NCBI GenBank assembly: GCA_015075635.1
Contig: JABTUA010000001.1
Coordinates: 2,108,001-2,172,000 of the forward strand
Direction of reading: 5' to 3'
DNA length: 64,000 nt
Origin: Polyangiaceae bacterium
GTDB lineage: Bacteria > Myxococcota_A > Polyangia > Polyangiales > Polyangiaceae
Part shown: in pieces, positions 31,738-40,031 of the stretch
Numbering within the stretch: the first letter of the stretch is position 1
Layout of the letters: each line of letters opens with the position of its first letter
The notes under the pieces: generated by a model
Database searches by the model: none
Told to the model about the DNA's origin: nothing
What the model saw: the letters and a program-made list of their open reading frames with translations, nothing else
Translations under genes and position numbers: made by a program

Positions 31738-32982
31738 TTGGACAACCTGACCCACATCCTCGCCGGGCTCCTCTCTGCCGAGCTCGCGAGCCGGTACCGC
31801 GCGCGCCGCGCCGAGCCCAAGGCGGAGTGGGTGCGTGCTGCCTACTTCGCCAGCGCCCTCGCCAACAACGTCCCGGACTTCGACTTCGCCTACGTGGGGC
31901 TGAGCGGTCCAAAGCTCGGCTACCTGCTGCACCACCGCGGTCACACGCACACGCTCTTGGCCGGGGTGCCCCTCGGGGTCATCGCGCTCGGTCTGGTCTG
32001 GCTCTGGGGCCGGCGCCGGCGGCTGCCGTTCTCGAGCGCGGATTGGGCCTGGCTGGCTGCGCTCTCGTTCCTGGGGCCCGCGCTCCACGTGTTCATGGAT
32101 TTCTCCAACAGCTACGGCGTGCACCCGTTCTGGCCGCTGGACAATCGCTGGGTGTACGGCGACCGCATCTTCATCGTCGAGCCCTTGTTCTGGGCCGCCG
32201 CGCTGCCGTCACTGTTCCTCGGCGTGCAGGCGCGCCTCGGCAAGACGCTGCTCGCGCTCTGGCTCACGCTCACGGTGGTGCTGCCGTTCGCGACGCGGAT
32301 GGTGCCGCTAGCGCTCTCGGGCTTGGTGCTCGTTTGGGTGGTGGCCGGGCTCGCGCTGCTCTGGAAGCGCTCCCCGGCCGCGCGCGCCCTGGTCGCGCTC
32401 GCGGGCAGCGCGCTGGTGCTCGTCACGTTCGGCTTGGCCAAACCGCTCGCCGAGCGGAAAGCGCGCGAGGCGCTCGGCGCGGCGTTCTCCGGCGAGGCGC
32501 TGCACGACGTGGTGCTGACCTCGAACCCCGCGAACCCCGCCTGCTGGCTGTTCGCTTCGGCCCACACCGCGAGCGACGGCAGCTACGCCGTACGCCGCGG
32601 GCGGATCTCGCTCGCGCCCTCGCTCTACCCCGCGGAGCGCTGCGCGCTCTCTTCCGGCCAGACCACCGCGCCGCTTCGGGCCATCGCCCGGCCGAGCAGC
32701 GCCGAGGTGTACTTCGAGCGCGAGTTCGTCGCGCCGCTCGCTGAGCTCCAACGCCTCGCTCGGGAGAGCTGCGAGGTGGCGGCGTATCTGCGCTTCGCGC
32801 GCCTGCCGTTCTGGGTCGAGCTGCCGGGTACTGGCCTGGTGTTCGGCGACGTGCGCTTCGACCGCGAGCCGGGGCTCGGCTTCGCCGAGATGATCGCGGA
32901 GCGCGCTCCGCGCGATTGCCCGCGCTTCGTTCCCCCCTGGGAGCCGCCGCGGAGCGATGTGTTGTCGCTGCCTTCGCGCTGA
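31738..32982 (+). CDS. YdjM-type (metal-dependent hydrolase family) membrane protein
   Basis: 414 residues from a TTG start. The opening DNLTHILAGLLSAEL, NNVPDFDFAY and LHHRGHTHTLLAGV are the conserved His/Asp motifs of the YdjM/COG1988 membrane family. About six helices follow in residues 60-260, then a soluble tail. The family is annotated as metal-dependent hydrolase, but its substrate is not established. The stop directly abuts the stop of the convergent fusion gene. Confidence 0.7.
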   Translation: MDNLTHILAGLLSAELASRYRARRAEPKAEWVRAAYFASALANNVPDFDFAYVGLSGPKLGYLLHHRGHTHTLLAGVPLGVIALGLVWLWGRRRRLPFSSADWAWLAALSFLGPALHVFMDFSNSYGVHPFWPLDNRWVYGDRIFIVEPLFWAAALPSLFLGVQARLGKTLLALWLTLTVVLPFATRMVPLALSGLVLVWVVAGLALLWKRSPAARALVALAGSALVLVTFGLAKPLAERKAREALGAAFSGEALHDVVLTSNPANPACWLFASAHTASDGSYAVRRGRISLAPSLYPAERCALSSGQTTAPLRAIARPSSAEVYFEREFVAPLAELQRLARESCEVAAYLRFARLPFWVELPGTGLVFGDVRFDREPGLGFAEMIAERAPRDCPRFVPPWEPPRSDVLSLPSR

Positions 32983-35190
32983 TCAGCTGCCGTTCTGTCC
33001 AGGGCGGACCACCACCGGCGCGGACGCCTGGAAGTCCACCGGGATCTTCGAGATGGCTGCGACGTGCTTGCCGGTGCGGACCAGCGCGATGTCGTCCACG
33101 AACTCGACGTCCACCTGCAGGCGCTCGCCCAGGTATTTCCGGAACTCCGCCAGCACTTCGTCCAGCACGTCTTGGGAGAAGCGCCCGCCCTTTACCACCC
33201 GGAAGGTGATGTGGCCGGCGCGCTCCTGCACCACCTGGAAGCGCTTGATGGCGTAGTCCAGCTCCTTCAGGTAGTGGGCGAAGAAGGTGCCCGGCACGTA
33301 CTGGCCGTCGCTGCCCTGGATGATCGACTGCACGCGCCCCTGGATGGCGCCGATGCGCGGCGCGCCTCGCCCGCAGGAGCACAGCTCGTCACCCATGGCC
33401 TCCGCCAGATCCCCGATGCGGTAGCGGATGAACGGCATGCAGGTGTTGTTCAGATCGGTGATCACCACCTCGCCGACCTCGCCGGGCGCGACCGGGGCGC
33501 CGTCCTTCAGGATCTCGACGATGTAGCCCTCCGCCACGACGTGGTGGCCCGCGTGGGCCTCGCACTCGTAGGCGATGCCGGAGAACTCCCGGCTGCCGTA
33601 CTTGTCGAAGACCCGGCAGCCGAAGGCCTCCTCGATCAGCTTGCGGCTGGGCTCCGGAAGCGTCTGCGCGCTGGACATGATGGCCAGCGGGCGCACACCG
33701 GGGTTGCCGGAGCTCTTCACGTAGTGGGCGATGAAGTCCAGCGCCTCGGCGTAGCCGTCGAGCAGCGTGGGCCCGATGGAGGCGATGAGCCGCATCGTCT
33801 TCTTCAGGTTCTCCTCGTTCATCTCGAAGACCGGCACGAAGCTCCGATTCGAGAGGATGGCGTCCGCGCGCTCCATCGCGGCCTGCCGCGGGCTCATGCC
33901 GATGGTCTGGTGCCAGAGCCGTACGGTGGGGTCGCCGAACTGGTAGCCCGTCCACTCCTGGGCCCGCAGCGTGGCGGCCCAGCGGAATTCGAGCTGCGCG
34001 CGGTCGGCGTAACACACGAAGGGCTCGCCGGTGGAGCCACTGGTCGAGATCCGCAGGACCTGACCCTTGTCGTGGTTCTCGCTCATGATGTCGAAGAAGA
34101 GGTGCTTTCGGATGTCCGCCTTGGTCAGGAGCGGCAGCTTGTGGAGGTCGTCGCGCCCGCGCACGTCCTCGGGCCGGAGGCCCGCCTCCTGCATCTTCGC
34201 CCGGTAGTACGGCACGTTCCGGTAGGCGTGACGCACCAGGCGCCGGAGCTTCTCGTCGCCGAGCTCGCGCGTGGCGCTCGGCGACAGCCACTGCGTCTTC
34301 CTGAGCGTCTCGTAGTAGTGCTCGACGTCCCGCGTGATCATCCAGTGCGTCTGGTTGAACGCGGCCATGTAGGTGCGCCACTGCAGGCTCCGGAGCGGGC
34401 TCCGCTCCGGCGACCGATCGACCACCGGGTGCTGGCGCAAAAACTGGTGCGCCACGTCCGCGGGCCCGCTGGCGCGGTACTCCCAGAGCGCCTTGCCCAG
34501 ATCGTACGCGCTCTTCACGCTGGCCCGCGCGGCCTGCTTGTCCAGGAAGCTCTCTCCGGCCTTGCGCTGCTCGAACAGCGTCTCGATCTCCTTGTAGCTG
34601 TAGCCCTTGGAATGGGCGGCCACCATGACGAACGACTGCCAGTAGAAGTACTTGCCTTCGTAGGTCAGGAGGTCCTGGAACACCTCCCGGGCGCACATCA
34701 CGAAGCCGCTCTTGTTGTCCGCGAGCTGCATGCCGAAGGCGCTGTTCAGCATGAAGTTGAAGGCCCGACTGATGTGGTAGCGCTTGTCCTTCTGGCGACC
34801 GACCCAGCTTCGCCAGCCTTGCACTACGTCCACCGAGTGCTCGTAGAGCGCGCGGCGCAGGCGCAAGAGGTCCTCGGGCTGGTACTGCAGGTCGGCGTCG
34901 ATGGTCGCCACCAGTCGGCCGCGCGCCACGGCGGCGCCGCTCTTCCAGGCGGCGGCGATGCCGCGGTTTTGCGGGTGGAAGGCGCCGGTCACGCGCCCAG
35001 GGTGGGCAGCCATCATGGCGCGGATCGCCCGCGCGGTGCCGTCCTTCGAGCCGTCGTCCACCAGCACGAGCTCACCGGCGAAGCCACCCTTGTCGAACAC
35101 GCCGAGCACGCGGGCGGTGAGCTCGGGGACGTTCAGCTCCTCGTTCAGGCACGGGGCGATGACGGACAGCTCGACGTCGGAGGTGCTCAT
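32983..35190 (-). CDS. Fusion of GT2 glycosyltransferase and CapK/PaaK-like AMP ligase
   Basis: 735 residues. Residues 1 to about 260 are a GT2 domain (SVIAPCLNEELNVPEL, LVLVDDGSKDGTARAI, TIDADLQYQPEDLL, DNKSGFVMCAREVF). Residues of about 290 to 735 are a phenylacetate-CoA-ligase/CapK-type adenylating domain. It shows LPLLTKADIRKHLF, the P-loop-like STSGSTGEPFVCY near 390, KYGSREFSGIAYECEAH and GRVQSIIQGSDGQYVPG. Both halves look complete. Such ligases are often found in capsule clusters; a single chain with a sugar transferase suggests activation or transfer of an acyl or aryl group onto a glycan. The reaction is inferred only. Confidence 0.8.
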   Translation of the reverse strand: MSTSDVELSVIAPCLNEELNVPELTARVLGVFDKGGFAGELVLVDDGSKDGTARAIRAMMAAHPGRVTGAFHPQNRGIAAAWKSGAAVARGRLVATIDADLQYQPEDLLRLRRALYEHSVDVVQGWRSWVGRQKDKRYHISRAFNFMLNSAFGMQLADNKSGFVMCAREVFQDLLTYEGKYFYWQSFVMVAAHSKGYSYKEIETLFEQRKAGESFLDKQAARASVKSAYDLGKALWEYRASGPADVAHQFLRQHPVVDRSPERSPLRSLQWRTYMAAFNQTHWMITRDVEHYYETLRKTQWLSPSATRELGDEKLRRLVRHAYRNVPYYRAKMQEAGLRPEDVRGRDDLHKLPLLTKADIRKHLFFDIMSENHDKGQVLRISTSGSTGEPFVCYADRAQLEFRWAATLRAQEWTGYQFGDPTVRLWHQTIGMSPRQAAMERADAILSNRSFVPVFEMNEENLKKTMRLIASIGPTLLDGYAEALDFIAHYVKSSGNPGVRPLAIMSSAQTLPEPSRKLIEEAFGCRVFDKYGSREFSGIAYECEAHAGHHVVAEGYIVEILKDGAPVAPGEVGEVVITDLNNTCMPFIRYRIGDLAEAMGDELCSCGRGAPRIGAIQGRVQSIIQGSDGQYVPGTFFAHYLKELDYAIKRFQVVQERAGHITFRVVKGGRFSQDVLDEVLAEFRKYLGERLQVDVEFVDDIALVRTGKHVAAISKIPVDFQASAPVVVRPGQNGS

Positions 35191-35263
35191 GGCGCGGCTC
35201 TGCCCTTTTACCGCCCCGTTCCCGGGTGTTCCAGAGCCGCGTGTCGCCGGGCCTCCAGCCGGT

Positions 35264-35818
35264 TCATTTCCTCTGGGCGAACGCCGCGAAGCCCGCGACG
35301 AACGCGGCGAGCAGCTCCCGGGTCCTCTCGTCGGTGAGCTTGCCTTCGGCGTCGAACAGCTTGCCTGCGCCCGCGACGTAGAGCTGCTTGCCGGTCCAGA
35401 GCTCGGTGCCGAGCGTGCGCAGCACCGGCAGGAGCGCGGCCTGGGCGAACCGCGTTCCGCCCATGCCCGGGGTGGCGCCGAGGATCGCCACGGGCCTTCC
35501 GGCGAAGACCCGCGCCGTGTCCTTGGGCGGGCGAGAGAGCCAGTCGATGGCGTTCTTCAGCACGCCGGGTATGGAGTGGTTGTACTCCGGCGTGGCGATC
35601 AAGAGCCCGTCGGCGCCGGCGATCTTGTCCTTCAAGCGCGCGACCGGCTCGGGGACGCCGTGCTCGCTCTCAAGATCGCCGTCGTAGAGCGGGATGTCCG
35701 CGAGGGTCGCGAGCTCGAGGCTCGTCCCTGGCGGCGCGAGCTCCGCCGCGGCCCGGAGCAGGGCCGCGTTGTGGGAGCCTTTCCTGAGGGCTCCCGGCAG
35801 CCCGATGAGCGTCGTCAT
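35264..35818 (-). CDS. NADPH-dependent FMN reductase family protein
   Basis: 184 residues. GLPGALRKGSHNAALLRAA is the FMN phosphate loop, and ATPEYNHSIPGVLKNAIDWL is the family signature followed by GATPGMGGTRFAQ. It is a flavodoxin-fold reductase of the ChrR/Azr group, cytosolic, reducing flavin, quinones or metals with NAD(P)H. It is the last host gene before the integrated element. Confidence 0.85.
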   Translation of the reverse strand: MTTLIGLPGALRKGSHNAALLRAAAELAPPGTSLELATLADIPLYDGDLESEHGVPEPVARLKDKIAGADGLLIATPEYNHSIPGVLKNAIDWLSRPPKDTARVFAGRPVAILGATPGMGGTRFAQAALLPVLRTLGTELWTGKQLYVAGAGKLFDAEGKLTDERTRELLAAFVAGFAAFAQRK

Positions 35819-35839
35819 GGATTCACTCCTCCGAGTGTC

Positions 35840-35883
35840 GTGGGCGGGACAGGGCTTGAACCTGCGACATCCGGCTTGTAAGG
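35840..35883 (-). other. attL: displaced 3' half of tRNA-Val
   Basis: These 44 bases match 48309-48352 with three differences, all at 35854-35857 in the T-arm. The rightmost 26 bases (35858-35883) are identical and cover the anticodon loop to the T-stem. There is no 5' half here, so this is the tRNA end cut off when element A inserted. Confidence 0.9.
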
Positions 35884-35952
35884 GCGCCGGTAGGCGCAAT
35901 TGCCAGCGAGAATCGCGATCACGACGCGCCCGGTGATCAGTCGCTTTCCGCG

Positions 35953-36168
35953 GTGAGGAGTCTTGAGTGTCCACGCGCTACTGTCCACGGCGAGCTGGCC
36001 CAGGTGGTACGCCTGCCGGTCGCCGAGCGTGACGAGCTGCTCGCCCTGGCGAGGGCCTTGCGCGCCGCTCTGGACGCCGGCGAGCCCCGCCGGGCCCGTG
36101 AGCTCGGCCTCGAGCTGGAACGACGTCTGGAGGCCGCTGGCGTGGCCGCAGAGAGCGAGACCGCGTGA
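35953..36168 (+). CDS. Small hypothetical protein (element A)
   Basis: 71 residues from a GTG; the exact start is uncertain. It is helical and charged (ERDELLALARALRAALDAGE). The end overlaps the next gene (GTGA), which supports it being translated. Not recognised. Confidence 0.4.
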   Translation: MRSLECPRATVHGELAQVVRLPVAERDELLALARALRAALDAGEPRRARELGLELERRLEAAGVAAESETA

Positions 36169-36395
36169 CCGCGACCCGGACGCTCGTGCCTGCCGCCGGC
36201 GAGCTCCTGCGGGCGCGTGGGGTGGCTGGCTCGCGGAGCGTGGTCCTCGAGGTCGTGCGCCCTGGGCAGAGGCCTCACACCTGGCGCGTGGTCTGGCCGG
36301 GTGACGTCGCGGACCACGCCGCACGCTGGGCGGCAGAGCGGGGGATCGCGCCGCCGGTGCTCTGGGCGCAGGACGGGCCCTCACGGCTGCGGTAG
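36165..36395 (+). CDS. Small hypothetical protein (element A)
   Basis: 76 residues, GTG start overlapping the previous stop. It contains VVLEVVRPGQRPHTWRVVWP and ends before the hairpin at 36410. Not recognised. Confidence 0.45.
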   Translation: MTATRTLVPAAGELLRARGVAGSRSVVLEVVRPGQRPHTWRVVWPGDVADHAARWAAERGIAPPVLWAQDGPSRLR

Positions 36396-36409
36396 GCTGA
36401 AAAAGGAGG

Positions 36410-36443
36410 CGCCCGGCAGGTGTGTTCAGGACCCGCCGGGCGC
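36410..36443 (-). terminator. Hairpin with T-tract on the minus strand
   Basis: A perfect 9-base stem (GCGCCCGGC with GCCGGGCGC) has a 16-base loop. On the minus strand it is followed by CCTCCTTTTT, the form of an intrinsic terminator for leftward transcription. On the plus strand there is no T-tract, so it could instead act as a leader hairpin for the gene at 36451. Confidence 0.5.
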
Positions 36444-36450
36444 ACGATCG

Positions 36451-36939
36451 ATGACGCGATCGACGAAGAAAGAAGTACGGCGGAAGCCCGCGAGAAGCAA
36501 GCTCTCGCCGCGGCTGGACGACGCGCAACGGCTGCTCGCCGAGGTCGATCGCCTTCTGGACAAGAACCCGAGGCTCGCATCCGCGCTTCACGAGCTCGCG
36601 GACAAACCACGCTTGGGCTGGGCACCCTTCGAATGGCCGGAAGAAGATCCGCCTGACGCCCAATATCGCCGTGTGCGCGAGCTCCACGAGCTCCTGCTCC
36701 GCGGCGTCTGCCTGGTGCCGTCCGAGCTCCTGTCCCCAGCGCTCCGAGCGAACGTGCAGCGCTACAGCTCGTTGCCCTTCAGCGTCGACGGGGCGAAGAG
36801 CCGAAACCGGACTGATCAGGCGCGAGTGCTCGCGGAGCTGCTCTCGTTCTTCGCACCCGATCGAAAAGTGAGACAGCGGCAGACACAGCTCCGCTCGCGA
36901 CGAAAGACCGTCCTCCGCGCGTTGGTCACGGCGAAGTGA
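36451..36939 (+). CDS. Hypothetical protein (element A)
   Basis: 162 residues from the ATG right after the hairpin. The N-terminus is basic (TRSTKKEVRRKPARSKL), the middle acidic, and the C-terminus basic again (RQRQTQLRSRRKTVLRAL). No known domain is seen. A nucleic-acid-binding role would fit the charge but is not shown. Confidence 0.5.
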   Translation: MTRSTKKEVRRKPARSKLSPRLDDAQRLLAEVDRLLDKNPRLASALHELADKPRLGWAPFEWPEEDPPDAQYRRVRELHELLLRGVCLVPSELLSPALRANVQRYSSLPFSVDGAKSRNRTDQARVLAELLSFFAPDRKVRQRQTQLRSRRKTVLRALVTAK

Positions 36940-37021
36940 GACAGCGCCAGGCGACGGCCAGCGTAGGTCGAGCTGATCGATCGGGTTGACCGAAGCCGCT
37001 CGGGTGGCGCACAGATGCCAC

Positions 37022-37225
37022 ATGAGCAAGACGCAGTGGACGCCGCATGAGCTGCGCCGTGGCGCCGTGATCGCCGGCGTCGACCCGCGAACCTTCCGAG
37101 CCGTGCTCGAGGGGCGCCGCGTTCGATCGACGTGCGAGGCGCGCGTTCGAGACGCCATTCGTCAGCTCGAGGCCGAGCAGGGGGCAAACGGTTCGGACAC
37201 GCCGGTGCACCGCCGCGCGGGATAG
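37022..37225 (+). CDS. Small Cro-like DNA-binding protein
   Basis: 67 residues from the ATG at 37022. LRRGAVIAGVDPRTFRAVLE followed by GRRVRSTCEARVRDAI matches the short helix-turn-helix proteins of phages and plasmids, in which the second helix is followed by a basic wing. It probably controls early genes of the element. Confidence 0.55.
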   Translation: MSKTQWTPHELRRGAVIAGVDPRTFRAVLEGRRVRSTCEARVRDAIRQLEAEQGANGSDTPVHRRAG

Positions 37226-37263
37226 ACGCGAACGCTGCGAGAGGGCCGCAGCGGGAGAAGACG

Positions 37264-37596
37264 ATGGCCCACGATGACGCGATGTTGGTCACGATGACTC
37301 GGGCGGAGCTCCGCGAGCTCGTGCGCGGCGAGGTCGACTCGGCCCTGGCCGAGGCTCTAGCTGGCGCCCGCAAGCCGCCGGCGCTCCTGTCGCGCGCTGC
37401 TCTCGCCGATGCGCTGGGCATCTCGCTGCCCACGGTTGATCGCATGAGGCGCGAGCAGGGCTTTCCGCAGTGGGGTGTGGTGGGCGAAGCCCCGCGGTTC
37501 GAGCTCGCGGCCGTCCTGGGCTGGCTGAGGCGCCGGGGCGATGCTGGGGGCGACGAGCCGGCCTTGCGCGTCGTGAAGGGCGGGCGAGGTGGCTGA
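37264..37596 (+). CDS. Excisionase/AlpA-like helix-turn-helix protein
   Basis: 110 residues. After a helical N-terminus, SRAALADALGISLPTVDRMR then PRFELAAVLGWLRRRG form a MerR/AlpA-type winged helix as in phage Xis proteins. Element B encodes a counterpart at 49818 with the same layout. It would direct excision by the integrase or regulate it. It overlaps the initiator gene by 8 bases. Confidence 0.65.
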   Translation: MAHDDAMLVTMTRAELRELVRGEVDSALAEALAGARKPPALLSRAALADALGISLPTVDRMRREQGFPQWGVVGEAPRFELAAVLGWLRRRGDAGGDEPALRVVKGGRGG

Positions 37597-38398
37597 CGCC
37601 GGCGCGGGCCCGATGGGCATCAGGGTGCAGGTCGCCCTCTGCAGCGCTGACGCCAGCCTGCGTCCCGCCGTGCGTCACGTCCTGATGGTCATGGCGGTCT
37701 TGGCCAACAGACAGACGGGCGTCGGGCTCTCGGGGCAGCAGACGCTGGCACGGGCCACGGGGCTCTCGGTCCGCGCCGTGCGCGAAGTACTCGCCGAGCT
37801 GAACGAGTGCCGGTGCAAGCCGGAGAAGCCCTGTCAGCGATGCGTCAGCCCGGTCCGCGTGGAGCGCCGTCGCCGAGGCATGCCCGGTGGCGTCGGGCGC
37901 AACTCCGACGAGTACCGGCTTGCCGTGTCCAAGGAGGCTCAAGCGGCAGGAGCTGCCCCTTCGGGTGGGGACCTCAAGCGGAACGAGGTGCCTCTTGAGC
38001 CAGGCGCTACCGGCACCCCCATGCCGCTCGAACCGCCACCTCAAGCGGCAACTGGTGCCACCTCAAGCGGCAGATCAGGGGGACCTCAAGCGGCAGATCA
38101 GGGGGACCTCAAGCGGCAGGAGGTGCCGGGGATCCGAGGAGTCTCTGATCCGAGGAGTTTTAGATCCGTGGAGATATCCGAGGAGGGATCGCGCGCAGGC
38201 GCGCGCGCACAACGGCCGCAGCTTCAGCTCTCAAGGGAGACGGCGAGAGGGGGGAAGCCGGAGCCGGAGGAATCGGCGCTCGCGGACTTCTTCGAGCCGG
38301 GCCCCACGGAAGCCGCATCCCGTGCGTTCGCGCAGCAAGCGCTCGCGGACTTCGAGAGAGAATTCGGCACGCCCTCTCGGAAGGCAGGTGCAGCATGA
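37589..38398 (+). CDS. Replication-initiator-like protein with internal iterons
   Basis: 269 residues from GTG (ATG at 37613 possible). Residues of about 20-75 form a winged helix (HVLMVMAVLANRQTGVGL, TLARATGLSVRAVREVLAEL) followed by CKPEKPCQRC and GGVGRNSDEYRLAVSKEA. Residues of about 115-185 are low complexity because the DNA there is an iteron array. This resembles lambda O, whose gene contains the origin. Element B has the equivalent at 51131. The replication role is inferred from helix type, iterons and the helicase loader next to its counterpart. Confidence 0.6.
   Translation: MADAGAGPMGIRVQVALCSADASLRPAVRHVLMVMAVLANRQTGVGLSGQQTLARATGLSVRAVREVLAELNECRCKPEKPCQRCVSPVRVERRRRGMPGGVGRNSDEYRLAVSKEAQAAGAAPSGGDLKRNEVPLEPGATGTPMPLEPPPQAATGATSSGRSGGPQAADQGDLKRQEVPGIRGVSDPRSFRSVEISEEGSRAGARAQRPQLQLSRETARGGKPEPEESALADFFEPGPTEAASRAFAQQALADFEREFGTPSRKAGAA
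37938..38118 (+). repeat. Iteron array, CTCAAGCGGCA (six copies)
   Basis: The 11-base core occurs at 37938, 37973 (one mismatch), 38040, 38062, 38085 and 38108. The last four are spaced 22-23 bases, about two helical turns, and copies 4-6 lie in near-identical 23-base units. They lie inside the initiator-like coding sequence. Confidence 0.85.
38131..38186 (+). repeat. GATCCGAGGAGT direct repeats next to the iterons
   Basis: Four copies are at 38131, 38147, 38163 (one T for A, last base A) and 38175 (TATCC variant), spaced 16, 16 and 12. They include the most AT-rich bases of the gene (GTTTTAGATCC). Position beside the iterons suits a DNA-unwinding element. Confidence 0.7.
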
Positions 38399-38538
38399 AC
38401 GCCGGCCACCCAAGCCGAGCCGCCACGGCAACCGAAGCCCTGCTTTCGGCCTGGCTCCGAGCGTTCCCCCCTCGCGGCGGACGTTGCACGACGGACACGA
38501 CGGCGCGCCCCAGCGGCTTTCGCGGAGGTTCCGCATGA
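38395..38538 (+). CDS. Very small hypothetical protein (element A)
   Basis: 47 residues, overlapping the initiator stop at its ATG (ATGA) and the next gene's ATG at its stop (ATGA). The double coupling is the main support. Sequence (PSRAATATEALLSAWLRAF) is not recognised; it may serve mainly to couple translation. Confidence 0.4.
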   Translation: MNAGHPSRAATATEALLSAWLRAFPPRGGRCTTDTTARPSGFRGGSA

Positions 38539-39101
38539 GCAAGGCACAGCGCAAGACGAGCAACGATCGGCGGGCAACGCACCGCTCGAACGCTCGGGCC
38601 TTCGCTTCCCTCGACCGCCGAGCCAAGGCCGTCGAGCTCCGCCTGGCCGGGGCCTCGTACCGCCGGATCGCGACGCAGCTCGGCGTGAACGTGAGCAACG
38701 CCTTCCGGCTGGTCCAGCGCGCGCTCGCCGACGCGCATCGGCTGGTCCGAGAAGACGCCGATCGCTTGGTGCAGCTCGAGCTCATGCGGATGGACCGCTG
38801 CGTCCAGAAGCTGGAACGCGGGCTCAACTCCCGCGACGACGAAACCGTGGCGCGCGCTGTCCGCGAGCTCGTGCGCGTGAGCGCGAGCCGCCGTCGTCTG
38901 CTCGGCCTGGACCAACCCGCGCAGCTACACGTCGCCGGCGTGCCCACGGCCGGCGTGTTCATCGGCTGGAGCGACGAGGACCTCGAGCGGTTCGTGAAGA
39001 CCGGCGAGCACCCGGACCGCCGACTGCCGCCGCAAGCCATCTTGCTACCGAAGCTCGAGGAGCTTGACCAGGCCGACAACCAGGGGACCGAAAAGCCATG
39101 A
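38535..39101 (+). CDS. Small-terminase-like helix-turn-helix protein
   Basis: 188 residues. VELRLAGASYRRIATQLGVN then AFRLVQRALADAH is an N-terminal helix-turn-helix. After it come RLVQLELMRMDRCVQKLERG and VRVSASRRRLLGLDQP, the helical oligomerisation pattern seen in many phage small terminase subunits. It would recognise DNA for packaging. No large terminase is present in element A. The C-terminus carries GWSDEDLERFVKTGEHPD, which is echoed in the next protein. Confidence 0.55.
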   Translation: MSKAQRKTSNDRRATHRSNARAFASLDRRAKAVELRLAGASYRRIATQLGVNVSNAFRLVQRALADAHRLVREDADRLVQLELMRMDRCVQKLERGLNSRDDETVARAVRELVRVSASRRRLLGLDQPAQLHVAGVPTAGVFIGWSDEDLERFVKTGEHPDRRLPPQAILLPKLEELDQADNQGTEKP

Positions 39102-39373
39102 TGAAAGAGAACGACGCAGCGGAGCTTGGCGAGCGCGAGAGCTTCCCCGGTTGGACCGACGAAGAGCTCAAGCGGTTCGCGGCGACGGGGCAGAAGCCGG
39201 AGGGCGCAGAGGGCGAGCAGCCCGAGCCGCACCCGGGCTGCCCAGGCTGCCGCGCGCTGGCCGCCGAGATCCTCGAGCGCGACCGCCACCTGGCCGAGCT
39301 CATCGCCTCGCTACAGGCCGAGCTCGAGCGCCGCACGGCGGGGGGACCAGACGACAACGCAGGGGGACAGTGA
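39098..39373 (+). CDS. Hypothetical protein with shared GW(S/T)DE motif
   Basis: 91 residues, ATGA overlap with the previous gene. Residues 18-35 (GWTDEELKRFAATGQKPE) closely match the C-terminal motif of the upstream protein. Then follow CPGCRALAAEIL (a single CxxC) and a coiled-coil-like helix (ERDRHLAELIASLQAELE). Possibly an adaptor for the same partner as its neighbour. Confidence 0.5.
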   Translation: MMKENDAAELGERESFPGWTDEELKRFAATGQKPEGAEGEQPEPHPGCPGCRALAAEILERDRHLAELIASLQAELERRTAGGPDDNAGGQ

Positions 39374-39420
39374 AACGCATGCTGACGCTGGCCGCGAGGC
39401 TGGCGGGAAGGACACGAACC

Positions 39421-39789
39421 ATGGACAAGGACCAAGAGATTGCAAGGCTGCGCGACGAGCTCGAGCGCACCCAAGCGCAGTTGCTCGCGGCGCGGATGGC
39501 GCTGCGCGAGGCCGGCGCCGAGCAGAGCGCCCGGCCCGGCGTTTCGGTGAAGCTGCCGCCGAACGCACCAAAGGGCTGTCGGGTCACCACCGAGAGCGTG
39601 CTGGGGTTCAGCGCGCGCGGCGAGCGGCTCTACCTGGCACCGGGCGACGTCGTGCTCGAGGTCGGAGCCGGCGACGAAGCCAAGCTCGAGGAAGCTCGCG
39701 CCGTCCTGGGCGGGCGCCGCGTCGAGGGGCTCTGCGCTGACTCGTTCCGCGAGCTCGAGGCGGCCGCGTACCTCGGGGGTGCAGCGTGA
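39421..39789 (+). CDS. Hypothetical protein with N-terminal coiled coil
   Basis: 122 residues from the ATG at 39421, preceded by GGGAAGGA at the spacing used elsewhere in the element; a GTG at 39370 overlapping the previous stop would add 17 residues. A short coiled coil (DQEIARLRDELERTQAQLLA) precedes a domain with SVLGFSARGERLYLAPGD. Unknown function. Confidence 0.5.
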   Translation: MDKDQEIARLRDELERTQAQLLAARMALREAGAEQSARPGVSVKLPPNAPKGCRVTTESVLGFSARGERLYLAPGDVVLEVGAGDEAKLEEARAVLGGRRVEGLCADSFRELEAAAYLGGAA

Positions 39790-40031
39790 GCGGCGCGGCA
39801 CTGCGGACGCTCTGCGCGACCCGCCTGACCGAGATGGAGGCCGCGTGCGCTTCGGTGCGCGCGCTCATCGAAACGCCGGCGTCGACGAACGTGGAAGTGA
39901 TCACTCCGCTCGAGATCACGCTCACGCGCGGCGTCGACTACCTCCGCCGACACCTGAACGCCGCCATCGCTCAGGAGCAATCGCTGCGCCGGTCCGACGC
40001 GGACAAGGAAGGATTCACGCCCGACCCATGA
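39786..40031 (+). CDS. Hypothetical protein (element A)
   Basis: 81 residues, GTGA overlap with the previous stop. Helical (TRLTEMEAACASVRALIETP), no recognised domain. Its own stop overlaps the next ATG. Confidence 0.45.
   Translation: MSGAALRTLCATRLTEMEAACASVRALIETPASTNVEVITPLEITLTRGVDYLRRHLNAAIAQEQSLRRSDADKEGFTPDP

Noticed and set aside
37887..38534. Frame upstream of 38535 that would extend the small-terminase-like protein by 216 residues
   Set aside because: It overlaps the initiator gene in another frame and has Ser/Arg-rich noise composition; the ATG at 38535 is coupled to the preceding stop.
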